From Hordeum vulgare subsp. vulgare (Eukaryota > Streptophyta > Magnoliopsida > Poales > Poaceae), in contig NC_058518.1 in the NCBI RefSeq assembly GCF_904849725.1, positions 7,522,147 through 7,586,146 on the forward strand: 64,000 bases of DNA. Direction: 5' to 3'. The notes under the pieces were generated by a model. That model did not search any database. It saw nothing but the letters and a program-made list of their open reading frames with translations, and had not been told where the DNA came from. Below, one piece after another: positions 1 through 11,011 of the stretch. Within the stretch, counting starts at the first letter, position 1. Each line of letters starts with the position of its first letter. Both the position numbers and the translations under genes were made by a program.

Positions 1-43
1 TTTGCGGATCGGCTTTATACGAGGTCTGCTATAGATGCTCTTA
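1..43. mobile_element. Right terminus of a PIF/Harbinger element, cut by the window edge
   Basis: The first 40 bases end in a segment reading GAGGTCTGCTATAGATGCTC followed by TTA. The same kind of terminus (ACGAGGTCTGCTAGAG... then TTA) closes the Harbinger element at 12,688. TTA/TAA is the usual 3-bp target duplication of this superfamily. Only the inner edge of the terminal inverted repeat is inside the window, so the partner end and the target duplication cannot be checked. Confidence 0.5.
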
Positions 44-844
44 CATATAAGCAGGAGTCAAATACACGAATTCAGACTGAAGAAGCCATACGTACATGTT
101 CCATATATTATCATCTATCATATAAATGAAGCAGGTATTTGTTCTACCCGAGCGCAACCAGAGGGGAGCAGGGGAAGGAGAGGAGCTAACCATGACTGTT
201 ATGGAGCCGATGCCGAACAGGCAGCGGGTCCAACGAAAGAGCCTACCACCACACACCTCGATGAACCCCTTGTCATCTCGTGTACCGATGGAATCCTGCT
301 GCTGCTGCACAAGAAGGACATAACGAATGTTGATCTCAAATGGAGAAGGAAAAGAAGAAATCATGTCCTAGTAATGGATCCAGTAACAAAGACCTGTCCT
401 AGACGCTGGAGCGGGGCTCCATGGAGTTCAGCTTGGGGGTGCCCTCCCTGGGTGAGCTTGTCGAGCCCCACCAACACGTACCAATGTTTAGCACCTGCAC
501 ATGCAGTGCAAAAAAGAGGTCAATCAACATACCAAAGTGATGAGAGGTTTATGACCATTGTCAACCTGAACCCATGGTCAATACTGTTCGATCTAGTACT
601 GGTTTCCGTGTGGATGTGTGCCTAGCCAGTATTCAAATTTATTGATTGAGCTCAATCCTTCTGCTCATGAACTTGCTCGTAGGGCTGCACGGTGGGTTTT
701 TCCTGAAAAGGATGGACCTTTCATGTAGTTAATTCTGCTGGTATGACTTTAATCTTGTTCCTCCAAAATGGGGTAGAACATGGTGGTTTGATGACATATT
801 TATCTGTTGTGGTTACTCTCAGTATCCGGCAATTACTTTCACCA
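44..844. other. Unclassified intergenic stretch
   Basis: I see no gene I recognise. A 196-codon open frame covers 35-625 (+), but it begins inside the Harbinger terminus, has no recognisable domain and is overlapped by other open frames. I treat it as chance. Bases 640-790 read like a decayed coding remnant but I cannot name it. Confidence 0.4.
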
Positions 845-2250
845 ACTCAAGAAATTATACGAGGCCATGAAGTTCAAAATTTTGGATAGACATGTGTCAC
901 TTTTTAAAAAGAATGTTGATACAGAAGTGCATCTCTCTCGAAGAAAAAGATACAGCTTTTTTGAAAACACATATACTATAGATAGGCAAGAACCTGTTTT
1001 TTTTTTCTTTTCTTTTAGAACAAATATAATAGACTTGGCAAATGGCTGGACCTGTTTTACACGTTATTCAACAGAAGAGCATATAATGAACATTTTATTC
1101 CACAGTAATGTCAATGTGAGCACTCAAAAGCAATATGCTTCATTTCAATGGAGGAAAAAATATCCATTTGACACAGGGATACGGTCAATTTCAACAACAA
1201 AATAGGCAACATCACAGAAAAATAGAACTCCGGTGAGATTGTAGAGGTGTTGGCAAGAGCCTCTCTCTCTCCCAATGGATGCACACACGCGCGCAAGCTG
1301 TTGGAGCAAATTGACACAAGCAAAAACAGAGGAGGAGGAGAGCAGCACACACACAGATTTGTTTTGCAGGCAACGGATGCCTTTTTTCTTTCTTCTTGCT
1401 TGACCAACAACACACACCGGTTCTGCTTTTGATGTCCAGTTACAAAAATCATTTTCTTGTACCGAATTTGAGAGGGGAAGATGGGTTAGAGCAGCTTACT
1501 ACCTTGACGAGCGAGGAGAACCAGAGGAGGGATGTCCATGGCGTACAGAGCAGCAGCACAACAAGCAGGTGCATGTCCCCTAGAGCAGCAGTACAGCAGG
1601 CGGATGAAACAACCTTCCTCTCCCATGGCGAAGGTGCTCGATCAGGGAGAGAGAAAAGGTGAGGTGAGGAAGAGCCTACAGAAATATTACGAGACCGAAA
1701 GTTGAAGATTTTGGAGAGACATGCGCGGCCTTCTTAAAAAGAATACTGATAGAGGCAAACTAGATGTACACAAAATAGAATAGAGCAGCTCATAATGTCT
1801 AGCACTATACACAAAATAGGCAACTTCAGAGAAAAATAGTAGTCGTACTCTAGTGAGATTGTAGGGAGGCGCCAAACCAGATGAGATCATGCGAATAACA
1901 AATCATTTTTTTGTAAAGATCTTTCAGGTAGGCAAGAACCTGTTTTTTTTTCGTTTTGAACAACTATAATAGAGCTGGCAAATGGTTGGCTCCTTCTTAC
2001 AAGTCATTCAAAAGAATAGAACAGCTCCGTGATGTCTAGCACTCGAAAGCAATATGCTTCATTTCAAAGAAGGAAAAACAAAAAGACTCATTTGACAGAA
2101 TAATAGGGCCAGTTCAACAACAAAATAGGCAACGTCGCAGAAAAATACTACTCTAATGAGCTGGATCATTTTCTTGTACCAAATCTGAGGAAATCTGAGA
2201 GGATGAGATGGGTCGGAGCAGCTTATTACTTCCTTTCTGGTTTAGGGTCT
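845..2250. repeat. Local three-copy diverged direct duplication
   Basis: Blocks recur in the same order. 'TACGAG(G/A)CC...' followed by 'TTTTGGA(T/G)AGACATG' lies near 857 and 1,688. 'AGGCAAGAACCTG' plus poly-T and 'CAACTATAATAGA...GGCAAATGG' lies near 984 and 1,931. 'AAAATAGGCAAC..C..AGAAAAATA' lies near 1,198, 1,814 and 2,124. The copies differ by substitutions and small indels, so this is an old tandem or segmental duplication. No coding content is recognised in it. Confidence 0.6.
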
Positions 2251-2535
2251 TGAGCAGCAGCACATGCCTCCTCTCCCATGGTGCCTTCCACGCTCGCCAT
2301 GGCCGGTGATAGGGTTCAGGTTCCTCTTGCCTGCTAGGTCGCCATGGCCGCGGGCTAGGGAGGGAGGGACTGCTGCTGGTGTGGCCATGGCATCGAGCTA
2401 GGGTTTCGTCCTGAGCTGCTGGATTCGATCTGGGGTGTAGGGAGAGAAGGGTGGCGTAGAAGGCGGAGGCCGGAAGGTCGCCGACGAGTCTGGGAGTGGG
2501 GAGCTCGCCGGTTGTCGGAGAGGGAGGTGGTCATT

Positions 2536-2612
2536 GGCGGCTGGATGGGGATGGGGATGGGATGGGGATGGGGATGAGATGGGGTTGGGGTTGGGGTTGG
2601 GGGCGGGGTTGG
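2536..2612 (+). repeat. G-rich GGGGAT/GGGGTT simple repeat
   Basis: A run of GGGGAT units passes into GGGATGAGATGGGGTT and then GGGGTTGGGGTTGGGGTTGGG. It has many closely spaced G3-G4 runs on the plus strand, which suits intramolecular G-quadruplex folding. On the minus strand it makes a proline/asparagine-rich open frame (2,398-2,736) that is a composition artefact. Confidence 0.75.
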
Positions 2613-2740
2613 TTGGGAATCGGGAAGGAGGGCCTATCGTCTCTACTGGTTGGTGTTTGGTTATCTTAAAAATCATTTTTAATTGGCACCGATGGGCCTG
2701 CCCGCTGCAATAGTTCAAAACCATGAAAAATTTCATGTGG

Positions 2741-3055
2741 TCTTGGCGGGCCTGTACGCGCCGGTTCGAAACGAATTTTCCTTCTGGCGCGGACCAACAA
2801 GAGCGCGCGAGCCATAGAAGGTTTTCGTCATCGACGAATGCTTCTGATTGGTCAGCATTGAGCTCTCATGGATCGATCCCCTCCTTCCATTTGGTCCATT
2901 CATTTTTTCGAATCCAACGACATACACTTCACGTCACGTGGATCATGCTCATTGCTCTCTGTATATCCCGTTTAACGATTCTAGCCTAAACTTCCTTCAC
3001 CTATTATATATAAATCTAAATGTAAAACCTAATAAACATGTTCAATACAAATATA
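2741..3055. other. Intergenic, no recognised feature
   Basis: Mixed-composition sequence between the G-rich repeat and the Stowaway MITE. No open frame with a recognisable product and no RNA gene were seen. Confidence 0.4.
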
Positions 3056-3151
3056 CTCCCTTCGTCTGGAATTACTTGTCGTAAAAGTAATAAAAATAAA
3101 TGTATCTACAACTAAAATAAACCTAGATACATCCATTCCAAACGAAGGGAC
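3056..3151. mobile_element. Stowaway-type MITE
   Basis: A 96-bp element starts CTCCCTTCGTCTGGAATTAC. Its right end, reverse-complemented, reads GTCCCTTCGTTTGGAATGG, giving imperfect terminal inverted repeats. It is flanked by TA on both sides (3,054-3,055 and 3,152-3,153), the Tc1/mariner-type target duplication of Stowaway. The ends match the common Triticeae Stowaway consensus and the element has no coding capacity. Confidence 0.85.
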
Positions 3152-3170
3152 TACGAAACTAAGAAGACGT

Positions 3171-3310
3171 TCAACTTTGTTGGTATAAGTTTTTTCTTCA
3201 TGTCTACCTCGTCCCGTGTTCCTCCCTCGTCTGATGGTGGACACCCGACTAGTCCCTATAAATTTGACCATCAACTTTGTTGGTATAAGTTTTTTCTTCA
3301 TGTCTACCTC
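3171..3310. repeat. Perfect 40-bp direct repeat at an exact 100-bp offset
   Basis: Bases 3,171-3,210 and 3,271-3,310 are identical over 40 bases, beginning TCAACTTTGTTGGTATAAG. A GTCCCTATAAA string follows both copies at different distances (near 3,253 and 3,331). This suggests a recent tandem duplication of about 100 bp followed by small changes between the copies. Confidence 0.9.
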
Positions 3311-3893
3311 TCCTTTTGTTGCTATTATTTTGTCCCTATAAAAGGCACAGTGTCCACAACAGCAGCGATCAATTCATTGCATGCAATGGTATTAATTAGA
3401 AAAATTAACATTTTTTTTTCTTTTTTTTCTCTTCGTCTTGGCCGCGATGCACAACCTAAGATGACCTATACACCAAGAAGGAGGAAGTACCTCTCCTTGA
3501 TACTACCCATAGTGGGAGTAACATAGGTAGTACTCCCTCAATCTGGGTTTTATAGAGCATGTGCTTAGTTCAACTTTGTTGATTCCATGCTTCATGGCGG
3601 TAAACGGGCTCAATGCAGTAAGGATCCCGGTGGGATGGTGGATTGCCACTGGAGATAACCCTCCGACTCCATACGTTGGAGGCTCTCTCCAAGCCTTGGA
3701 CAACGCCTTTCGATGGGCAGAGTACGTAGTCTAATTCACGAAATTGATTTTTTTCGAAACTTATCAATACAAAATTAAAGGAATTATGAATTAATCAACA
3801 CATTTGTGGATGTATTTGTAGGGCACGCAAGCTAGGAGTGATCATAGGCTTGCAAGAAGCTCTTCGGTTGGGATTATTTCTCAATCAACTTTC
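3311..3893. other. Intergenic repeat debris
   Basis: Contains a half-MITE-like stretch (TACTACCCATAGTGGGAGTAACATA near 3,500-3,525) and low-complexity T runs. No gene is supported. Confidence 0.35.
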
Positions 3894-3983
3894 ACTTTTG
3901 GCTATGTTGATGCAATTTCAAACAATGCTTTAGGTTGAATGGCCTACCACAGGAAGCTTCCGTGTCCTTGTACCTTTCTTACA
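3894..3983 (-). mobile_element. 90-bp fragment of Harbinger ORF1
   Basis: This segment matches 11,950-12,041 closely (TTTGGCTATGTTGATGCAATTTC..AACAATGCT.TAGGTTGAATG.CCTACCA). On the minus strand it encodes the conserved ERYKDMEASHGRSFNLEHC-type stretch of the Harbinger Myb/NAM-associated ORF1 protein. It sits directly against retrotransposon sequence starting near 3,985, so it is a small captured or truncated piece. Confidence 0.75.
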
Positions 3984-3984
3984 G

Positions 3985-4215
3985 AATTTCTACCACAGGG
4001 AGTTTTTCCACATGGTTTCTCACGAAAGGTTTTTAATGAGGCAATATCAATGCAAGCATGGACGATATATGTCATTTTCTCTTTATTTTCCCACTGGGTT
4101 TTAGAAGGAGTTTTTCATGGCATATTGTATGTTTTCTTCTCAATTTTTTCCACAGGGTTTTGGAGGAGAACATTTCAAAGATGATGGGTCTCAAGGACAA
4201 GCGAGGATTAGGGGG
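3985..4215 (+). mobile_element. 3' internal remnant of a Copia retrotransposon with polypurine tract
   Basis: The text CACAGGGAGTTTTTCCACATGG...AAGGTTTTTAATGAGGCAAT...GATGATGGGTCTCAAGGACAAG is typical of the untranslated region before the 3' LTR in plant Copia elements. It ends in a purine-rich tract AGGATTAGGGGG at 4,204-4,215, immediately before an LTR-like TGTTAGGA. The coding domain and the 5' LTR are missing. The family is not identified. Confidence 0.6.
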
Positions 4216-4520
4216 TGTTAGGATTTATTTTAAACTAATTATAATAATTAGGGAATAATCCTCCCTTGTACAGAACCGCTTCGTGCGGGTTGCTAGCCAA
4301 CCGACGCGACGGTTTTTTCACGACCCCCACGAGCGGACGCATCCGTTCGTGGCGACGGTTAATTCCCTGTGTATTTAATCCTCATGGATCATCAATGAAA
4401 GAGACAGTTCGATCAAATCATACTTTCACAGATGCATGTGCTCTCTCATCGCGACTCTCTCCCTTCCTAATCAAAGAATAGATAAAACGAATAGACCATC
4501 TGATTTAAAACAAGAGTCCA
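4216..4520 (+). mobile_element. Truncated or short Copia 3' LTR next to the beta-galactosidase promoter
   Basis: The sequence starts TGTTAGGATTTATTTTAAAC directly after a polypurine tract, as a 3' LTR does. It contains a TATTTAA box at 4,372-4,378, where an LTR core promoter would be expected. The right boundary is uncertain: AGTCCA near 4,520 is one candidate. No target duplication can be tested because the left part of the element is missing. It lies about 210 bp upstream of the beta-galactosidase start codon and may contribute promoter sequence. Confidence 0.5.
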
Positions 4521-4550
4521 TGTGAATATGCACTTCCATATACACACGCG

Positions 4551-4729
4551 TGCTTATCCTACTAATCCATGGCTCTAACGCAGTTTGTTAGCTGCACGCA
4601 TGAGTGCGTGCGTGGCTCTTTGCTTATCCTACTAATCCACGCCAATATATCTTTCTTTCCCCAATAAATACACACGGCCGGCGGTGCGTGCGTGCATCCT
4701 TTCTTCTCCCTAGCTAGCAGCTTCTCGCC
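4551..4729 (+). promoter_or_regulatory. Putative beta-galactosidase core promoter and 5' UTR, with a duplicated 19-mer
   Basis: An exact 19-base direct repeat, TGCTTATCCTACTAATCCA, occurs at 4,551-4,569 and 4,621-4,639, a 70-bp offset. An AATATATC (4,644) and an AATAAATAC string (4,663) are TATA-like and lie 60-85 bp before the ATG at 4,730. No transcript data are available, so the start site is inferred. Confidence 0.45.
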
Positions 4730-7700
4730 ATGGAGCGCGTGTCGTGGCAACCACTTGCGCTCCTCCTCCTCGCGGCGGCCGCGGCCGTCGCCAGCGGCAC
4801 TGAGGTCGGGTACGACGGCCGGTCGATGGTCATCGATGGCGAGCGCCGCCTCCTCATCTCCGGCTCCATCCACTACCCCAGGAGCACGCCAGAGGTATGC
4901 ATTGCACACGGAGCAGCAGATGAATACACCATCGTCTCGTCTTAGTTTCCATGAATGAATTGTAAGTCTCGATCGTTGCTTGCCTGCAGATGTGGCCGGA
5001 TCTGATCAGGAAGGCCAAGGAGGGCGGGCTGGACGCCATCGAGACGTACGTCTTCTGGAACGGCCACGAGCCTCGCCGCCGGCAGTACAACTTCGAGGGC
5101 AGCTACGACATCGTGCGCTTCTTCAAGGAGGTCCAGGACGCCGGCATGTACGCCATCCTCCGCATCGGCCCCTACATCTGCGGCGAGTGGAACTACGGCG
5201 GCCTGCCGGCATGGCTGCGCGACATCTCCGGCATGCAGTTCCGCATGCACAACAACCCCTTCGAGGTACCCACACTGCTAGCAGATCCTTCCCAACAATA
5301 TAATGGTTTTCCTTGGAGGTCAAAATACGACCAAGTTATTGATGCTTGCAGCAAGAGATGGAGACCTTCACGACCCTCATCGTCGACAAGCTCAAGGAGG
5401 CCAAGATGTTCGCCGGACAGGGAGGCCCCATCATCCTCTCTCAGGTACGTAGTAACTAACTAATATTAATTATGTGAAACTTATCTAGCTTGCATTCCTA
5501 GCTACTTGTCGTCGACAAAAGAGTGGATCAGTGAATATAACATATATATATGTGAACAATTTACATATATAGATCGAGAACGAGTACGGGAACGTCATGG
5601 ACAAGCTCAACAACGACGAGTCGGCGTCTGAGTACATCCACTGGTGCGCCGCCATGGCCAACAAGCAGAACGTAGGCGTGCCGTGGATCATGTGCCAGCA
5701 GGACCAAGACGTCCCACCCAACGTGGTCAGCGCATGCACATTTTCATCTTTCCTATTTTTGTCTCTACCAATTATTATTCTTCTTTCTTCCCAAGTGTAA
5801 AACAAAAAAAACTCAATGCTAAGTCTTCTTAATTACTAGATCAACACCTGCAACGGCTTCTACTGCCACGACTGGTTCCCCAAGAGGACCGACATCCCCA
5901 AGATCTGGACTGAGAACTGGACTGGCTGGTACCCTACATATATATATACCTGGATCAACCTTTATATATTAATTTTCCTTCTTTTTTTCTTATGGAACCT
6001 ACATGCATATGCGCGAAATTGGTTAGCACGTTCTACTATATGTTGAATGAAGTTCAGATTGCTCTTACATTTTATCCACGATATATAATTAGGTTCAAAG
6101 CCTGGGACAAGCCTGATTTCCACCGGTCCGCCGAAGACATCGCCTTCTCTGTTGCCATGTTCTTCCAGACGCGAGGATCGCTCCAGAACTACTACATGGT
6201 GATTGATTTATAACTAATCTATACTTTTCTCTTCTACATTAATTTCCATCCTCTAGCAGGCTGGCATGAACTGAATTTTACATCATTTGACATGTTGATC
6301 GTCAATTTATATGTGATCAGTACCATGGTGGCACCAACTTTGGCCGCACGTCGGGTGGCCCATACATCACAACCAGCTATGACTACGATGCCCCTCTCGA
6401 TGAGTACGGTACGTGAACCATCTCTTGTTGTTCCTTCAATTCATATATTCGTCCCAAGCTTATTTGCATCTTGTAAATTAATAATTAGTGTCAATATGCA
6501 AATCATATTCATTATCCTTTTATGTTTTTGTTTTCAGGTAACATCAGGCAGCCAAAATACGGGCACCTCAAGGACCTCCACAATGTCCTCAAGTCCATGG
6601 AGAAGATCCTACTCCATGGGGACTACAAGGACACCACCATGGGCAACACCAACGTCATGGTAACTAACATGCATTCACATACAATACAAAAATCCTAGCA
6701 CTGTTTTTAATGGTGTTCACAACAAAATTGATCCATTTGGTTCATCAATATCTACACTAGGTTACCAAGTACACGCTGGACAACTCCTCTGCCTGCTTCA
6801 TCAGCAACAAGTTCGACGACAAGGAGGTCAATGTGACCCTCGACGACGGCGCAACCCATGTCGTGCCCGCATGGTCCGTGAGCATCCTGCCGGACTGCAA
6901 GACCGTCGCGTACAACAGCGCCAAGATCAAGACACAGACGTCGGTGATGGTGAAGAGGCCGGGGGTGGAAACCGTGACGGATGGCCTTGCTTGGTCGTGG
7001 ATGCCCGAGAACCTCCATCCTTTCATGACGGACGAGAAGGGTAACTTCAGGAAGAACGAGCTGCTCGAGCAGATCGCGACGTCGGGCGACCAGAGCGACT
7101 ACCTATGGTACAGGACAAGGTAATCAAACATCTTGATGCTTAATACAGAACTACACTGTTGCATAAGATTGAAATATAAATTAATCTCTGGTGATGATCA
7201 AAATGTGCAGCTTGGAGCACAAGGGGGAATCGAACTACAAGTTGCACGTGAACACGACTGGCCATGAGCTCTACGCTTTCGTCAATGGCAAGCTTGTTGG
7301 TGAGCGTCCCAATATACTCTGAGTGGTTTGCACACTGATGGATTAATGAACTTGATCAAGCTAATGTTAATTGATTTGATTAATTGGCATGCAGGGAGGC
7401 ACTACGCTCCTAATGGCGGATTCGTCTTCCAAATGGAGACACCGGTGAAGCTCCACTCTGGCAAGAACTACATCTCCCTCCTCAGCGCCACCATCGGGCT
7501 CAAGAACTATGGTGCTCTGTTCGAGATGATGCCCGCCGGCATCGTGGGAGGGCCGGTGAAGCTCGTCGACACCGTCACCAACACCACCGCCTACGACCTC
7601 TCCAACAGCTCCTGGTCCTACAAGGCCGGCCTCGCCGGCGAGTACAGGGAGACCCACCTCGACAAGGCCAAGGACCGCAGCCAATGGAGAGGCGGCACCA

Positions 7701-8338
7701 TCCCGGTGCACCGCCCCTTCACCTGGTACAAGGCGACCTTTGAGGCCCCCACCGGTGAGGAGCCCGTGGTGGCGGACCTGCTGGGGCTCGGCAAGGGCGT
7801 GGTGTGGGTCAACGGCAACAACCTGGGCCGCTACTGGCCGTCATACGTCGCCGCGGACATGGACGGCTGCCGGCGGTGCGACTACCGCGGCACATTCATG
7901 GCGGATGGCGACGGGCAGAAGTGCCTCACTGGCTGCAACGAGCCGTCCCAGAGGTTCTACCATGTGCCACGGTCGTTCCTCAAGGCCGGCGAGCCCAACA
8001 CGATGGTGCTGTTCGAGGAGGCCGGCGGCGACCCGACGAGGGTGAGCTTCCACACCGTCGCTGTCGGGGCGGCGTGCGCGGAGGCCGCCGAGGTCGGCGA
8101 CGAGGTGGCGCTGGCGTGCAGCCATGGCAGGACCATCTCCAGCGTGGACGTGGCCAGCCTCGGCGTCACGCGCGGCAAGTGCGGCGCGTACCAGGGCGGC
8201 TGCGAGTCCAAGGCGGCGCTGGCGGCGTTCACGGCAGCGTGCGTCGGCAAGGAGTCGTGCACGGTGCGGCACACGGAGGACTTCCGCGCCGGGTCCGGGT
8301 GTGACTCCGGCGTGCTCACCGTGCAGGCAACCTGCTGA
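4730..8338 (+). CDS. Beta-galactosidase (GH35, with C-terminal SUEL lectin domain), 11 exons
   Basis: Exons read by eye: 4730-4894, 4990-5265, 5352-5444, 5573-5725, 5840-5928, 6093-6198, 6321-6408, 6538-6659, 6761-7119, 7211-7299, 7395-8338. All ten introns are GT-AG, the phases agree, and the joined CDS is 2484 bp (827 aa, stop TGA), the normal length for plant BGALs. Residues 1-22 are a signal peptide (leucine/alanine core). The GH35 active-site signature (GGPII, then Q-x-ENEY) ends at 183, with proton donor Glu182. WTENWTGW supplies the likely nucleophile Glu254. [10 protein letters not shown] and [12 protein letters not shown] follow. Residues 740-827 form a galactose-binding SUEL lectin domain with eight cysteines. 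The enzyme would release terminal beta-galactose from cell-wall or glycoprotein glycans in the apoplast or vacuole. From memory it resembles the rice BGAL13/14 branch, so no symbol is assigned. It looks intact; expression is unknown. Confidence 0.95.
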
Positions 8339-8356
8339 TCCCCACATGAACCAAGG

Positions 8357-8362
8357 AATAAA
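8357..8362 (+). terminator. Candidate polyadenylation signal AATAAA
   Basis: AATAAA lies 19 nt after the beta-galactosidase stop codon. It is unusually close to the stop, so a later signal such as AATAAA near 8,809 may be used instead. Confidence 0.35.
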
Positions 8363-8380
8363 TTATAGTTAGTGTCGTTT

Positions 8381-9285
8381 AGGCTTAGTGTTAGCTAACG
8401 TCAATCAGGAGCTAGGCATATGTGTTAGGGGGCTAAGTAATTAGCCCAGAACAATTACATGGTTCGCTTCATGTGATTTTCGATGGAGATCATCGAGGTT
8501 AAACCAAGAATTTTTCGCCTCCTCGATCAGTTTGCTATAGGGTGAAGATTTTCGGTTGAAGAAACAGGCAGACAATACATATGCGTTGGTAATTTCTATT
8601 TCTTATATACATATGGGTTTGCTTATTTGAATCACAAGTAACAACGTGGGAAAATAAATTTTGCACCTTTAATTAAATTAAATATTTAACAGCATCCACG
8701 TATAGTTTAAAAAAATTAACTTTTTCTACATAATGTTCCATTCATTTGGCACAAACAAATACACTTATTTATTTTTAATGTTCTTTCTCATGTCTCATTC
8801 TGTTGATAATAAAAAGGTTTGTTTAAACTTCTTGTAAATCTAAATAATACGATTTTCCATTGCTTAACAAAAAAGTATTATTTCATTCTATTACATATAT
8901 TTTCTGATTAACTCGCACAGTGGCCCTCTCAAGTGTGCGAGCAAGTGTTCTACTATAACCATCACAAACATTATGTAAATAACGTATCACTTATGTGGTA
9001 AAGTTCTTTAAATAAGTTATATGACATTTCGGGGAAAACATTTTAAATTGATGATCAAATGTGGTCTTCACATGCGATTGTTAGTGCTCTAAGTGTTAGC
9101 TACCGTGAGGAACAGGTTAATTATTCTGCAGGATATGTGTTAGGGGGCTAATTAGCCTAGAACAAATGCATGGTTCAGTTCATGTGATTTTTGATGGATC
9201 AAGGTTCAATCTAGAATTTGTTGGGGTGATTGTGGCAGCTCGTTTTGTTATGGGGAAGATTTTCCGTCGGAGACACAGGCACATG
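8381..9285. repeat. Diverged duplication of the beta-galactosidase 3' flank
   Basis: Block 8,381-8,575 is repeated at 9,086-9,285. Both contain TATGTGTTAGGGGGCTAA..., TTAGCC.AGAACAA...CATGGTTC, TTCATGTGATTTT.GATGGA and GAAGATTTTC.GT. The copies differ by many substitutions and indels. No coding sequence is seen between them (8,576-9,085), which is A/T-rich. Confidence 0.75.
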
Positions 9286-9382
9286 AAGAATTTGTTGCGG
9301 TGATTTTCCAAGTTTCATATGTACTCATCACATAGTTTGAAACAATAAGGTTCTGTAACTATCACAAATGTTATTCAATTAA

Positions 9383-10103
9383 AGTCCGGACCAGGAGCAT
9401 ATAGAATTTTAGATCCCACATCTGCGATGCTAGCTACATGTACTAAACTTTTGCTACACCTGGACGAATTCCATGTACCGTATCATTCTGATGCATGTGA
9501 TAATGCAGGGCTCTTGTGTTAATTATGGTACTATATGCCTATGGACCATCTACAATATCATTCTTATGCATGCGATAACGCAGGCCTCTTGTGTCATTCA
9601 TCAGCACGTAACACCCTCATATTCTTCTCACACATAGTTGACAATAAGAGTTACACTCGGGGGGGGGGGGGGGGGCTAAACCGGCAGTGTGGTGCAGTAC
9701 GGAGCAGTTACACATGACGCTGTAACATTCACTTACTCTGGGAGTTGGTCGTAATACTTGGTTAGGCCATGTTGAAGATCTTCTGTTCGCCCCTGTAAAC
9801 ACTGACGCAGTAACAAGTTCGCGAGTTTGCCTTAAAAAATGTACTATTATTCTATACTTGTAAGTTCTATATACTTCAGAGTCATACCAGACCAGGAGCA
9901 TCTAGAATTTTAGATCCCACATCTGCGGTGCAAGGTACTAAACTGTTGCTACCTGAACGAATTCCATGTATCGTTCTTACTATCTCTTATGCATGTGATC
10001 TTGCATGGGCTCTTGTGTTGAGTATGGTATATGCCTCCTATGCATGTGTTATTCTTCACGTAACACCCTCATATTTTTCTGACACAGAGTTGGCAACAAT
10101 ACT
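9383..10103. repeat. Second diverged duplication downstream of the beta-galactosidase gene
   Basis: Block 9,383-9,650 is repeated at 9,886-10,103. Shared strings are ACCAGGAGCAT.TAGAATTTTAGATCCCACATCTGCG, GAACGAATTCCATGTA.CGT..., GGGCTCTTGTGTT and CGTAACACCCTCATATT.TTCT.ACACA. Within the first copy, a 40-bp segment around 9,480-9,520 is itself repeated near 9,555-9,598. No gene is supported. Confidence 0.7.
9659..9675 (+). repeat. 17-base poly-G homopolymer
   Basis: An uninterrupted run of 17 G follows TTACACTC. Runs of this length are unstable and error-prone in sequencing, so the exact length is uncertain. Confidence 0.9.
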
Positions 10104-10305
10104 GGCGATCGAGTTACAACTGGGATGTAGGTTAACCGGCGACATGCCGCTCTCAACGTGCAAGTGCAGCAGCCCTATAACGTGCGTCCACATGGATCTC
10201 TGCAGTTGGCCGGTGGAAATCCATGGTGATTCCTATGTATTTCTGGCAATGTGCAGGCTCACTGCTGGCGCTGGGTGGCTACTAGGGGCGTACAAAGGCG
10301 GCTAA

Positions 10306-11008
10306 GTTTTCCTTCATTTTAAATGGTATTCTTGATTTGCGACAATCCTAAGGGCCTATTTAGCGGGAAAAATCTACCAAAATACTTTACCTTGATTTTG
10401 GTGATACATTGGGTTTTCGAAGGCGGACCGAGAGGGAGCTCGAAGCACGCCTCCTGCAGGTGTAGATGGTCACGGTGGAACACATGGTTTGTGATTGATG
10501 AGATATTTTAGGAATTCTACGATGGAAGCCACCCGCAATTGCCCAACAATTTTGTGTGAATATTTACGAAAGAGTATGGCTTTGACATTTAAAACATTTG
10601 GACATGTCCGAAATGTCTTTGACATTGATTGAAATATGAAAACAATAGAAATTTATGTGAGTATTTATAAATTATGTTTGTGAGCATCGTGAGTGTACCT
10701 TTTCAAAGCTACATTTTTGTTTTGTGCGTGTACCATACAGTATTGTACAGGTCGACCAGGATAGAAAACCATGCGTGTTAGGATCTTGTTGCATGCAGCG
10801 TCACCATACAATATGAAGGCTCATGCGAGGGATGGTTCCAACTAGACAAAGATAATCCGGTCTTGATAGAGGGGCAAGGCTGTCCCGTCGACAGTTTTCT
10901 TGAAAAACCCTGCGATCGCTATGCACGTAGGAAGGGGGTTTGACAAAAAAGCGACGAATAGGTGAACGTCACCAATTTTTTAGATAAGAAAAAGGAGAAG
11001 AAGGATGT
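10306..11008. other. Intergenic, no recognised feature
   Basis: A/T-rich sequence between the duplicated blocks and the Harbinger element. No coding or RNA feature was recognised. Confidence 0.4.
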
Positions 11009-11011
11009 TTA

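Noticed and set aside
35..625. 196-codon open frame near the window start
   Set aside because: It overlaps a Harbinger terminus, has no known domain and no splice or codon pattern of a gene.
2398..2736. Proline/asparagine-rich minus-strand frame
   Set aside because: It is the translation of the G-rich microsatellite on the other strand.
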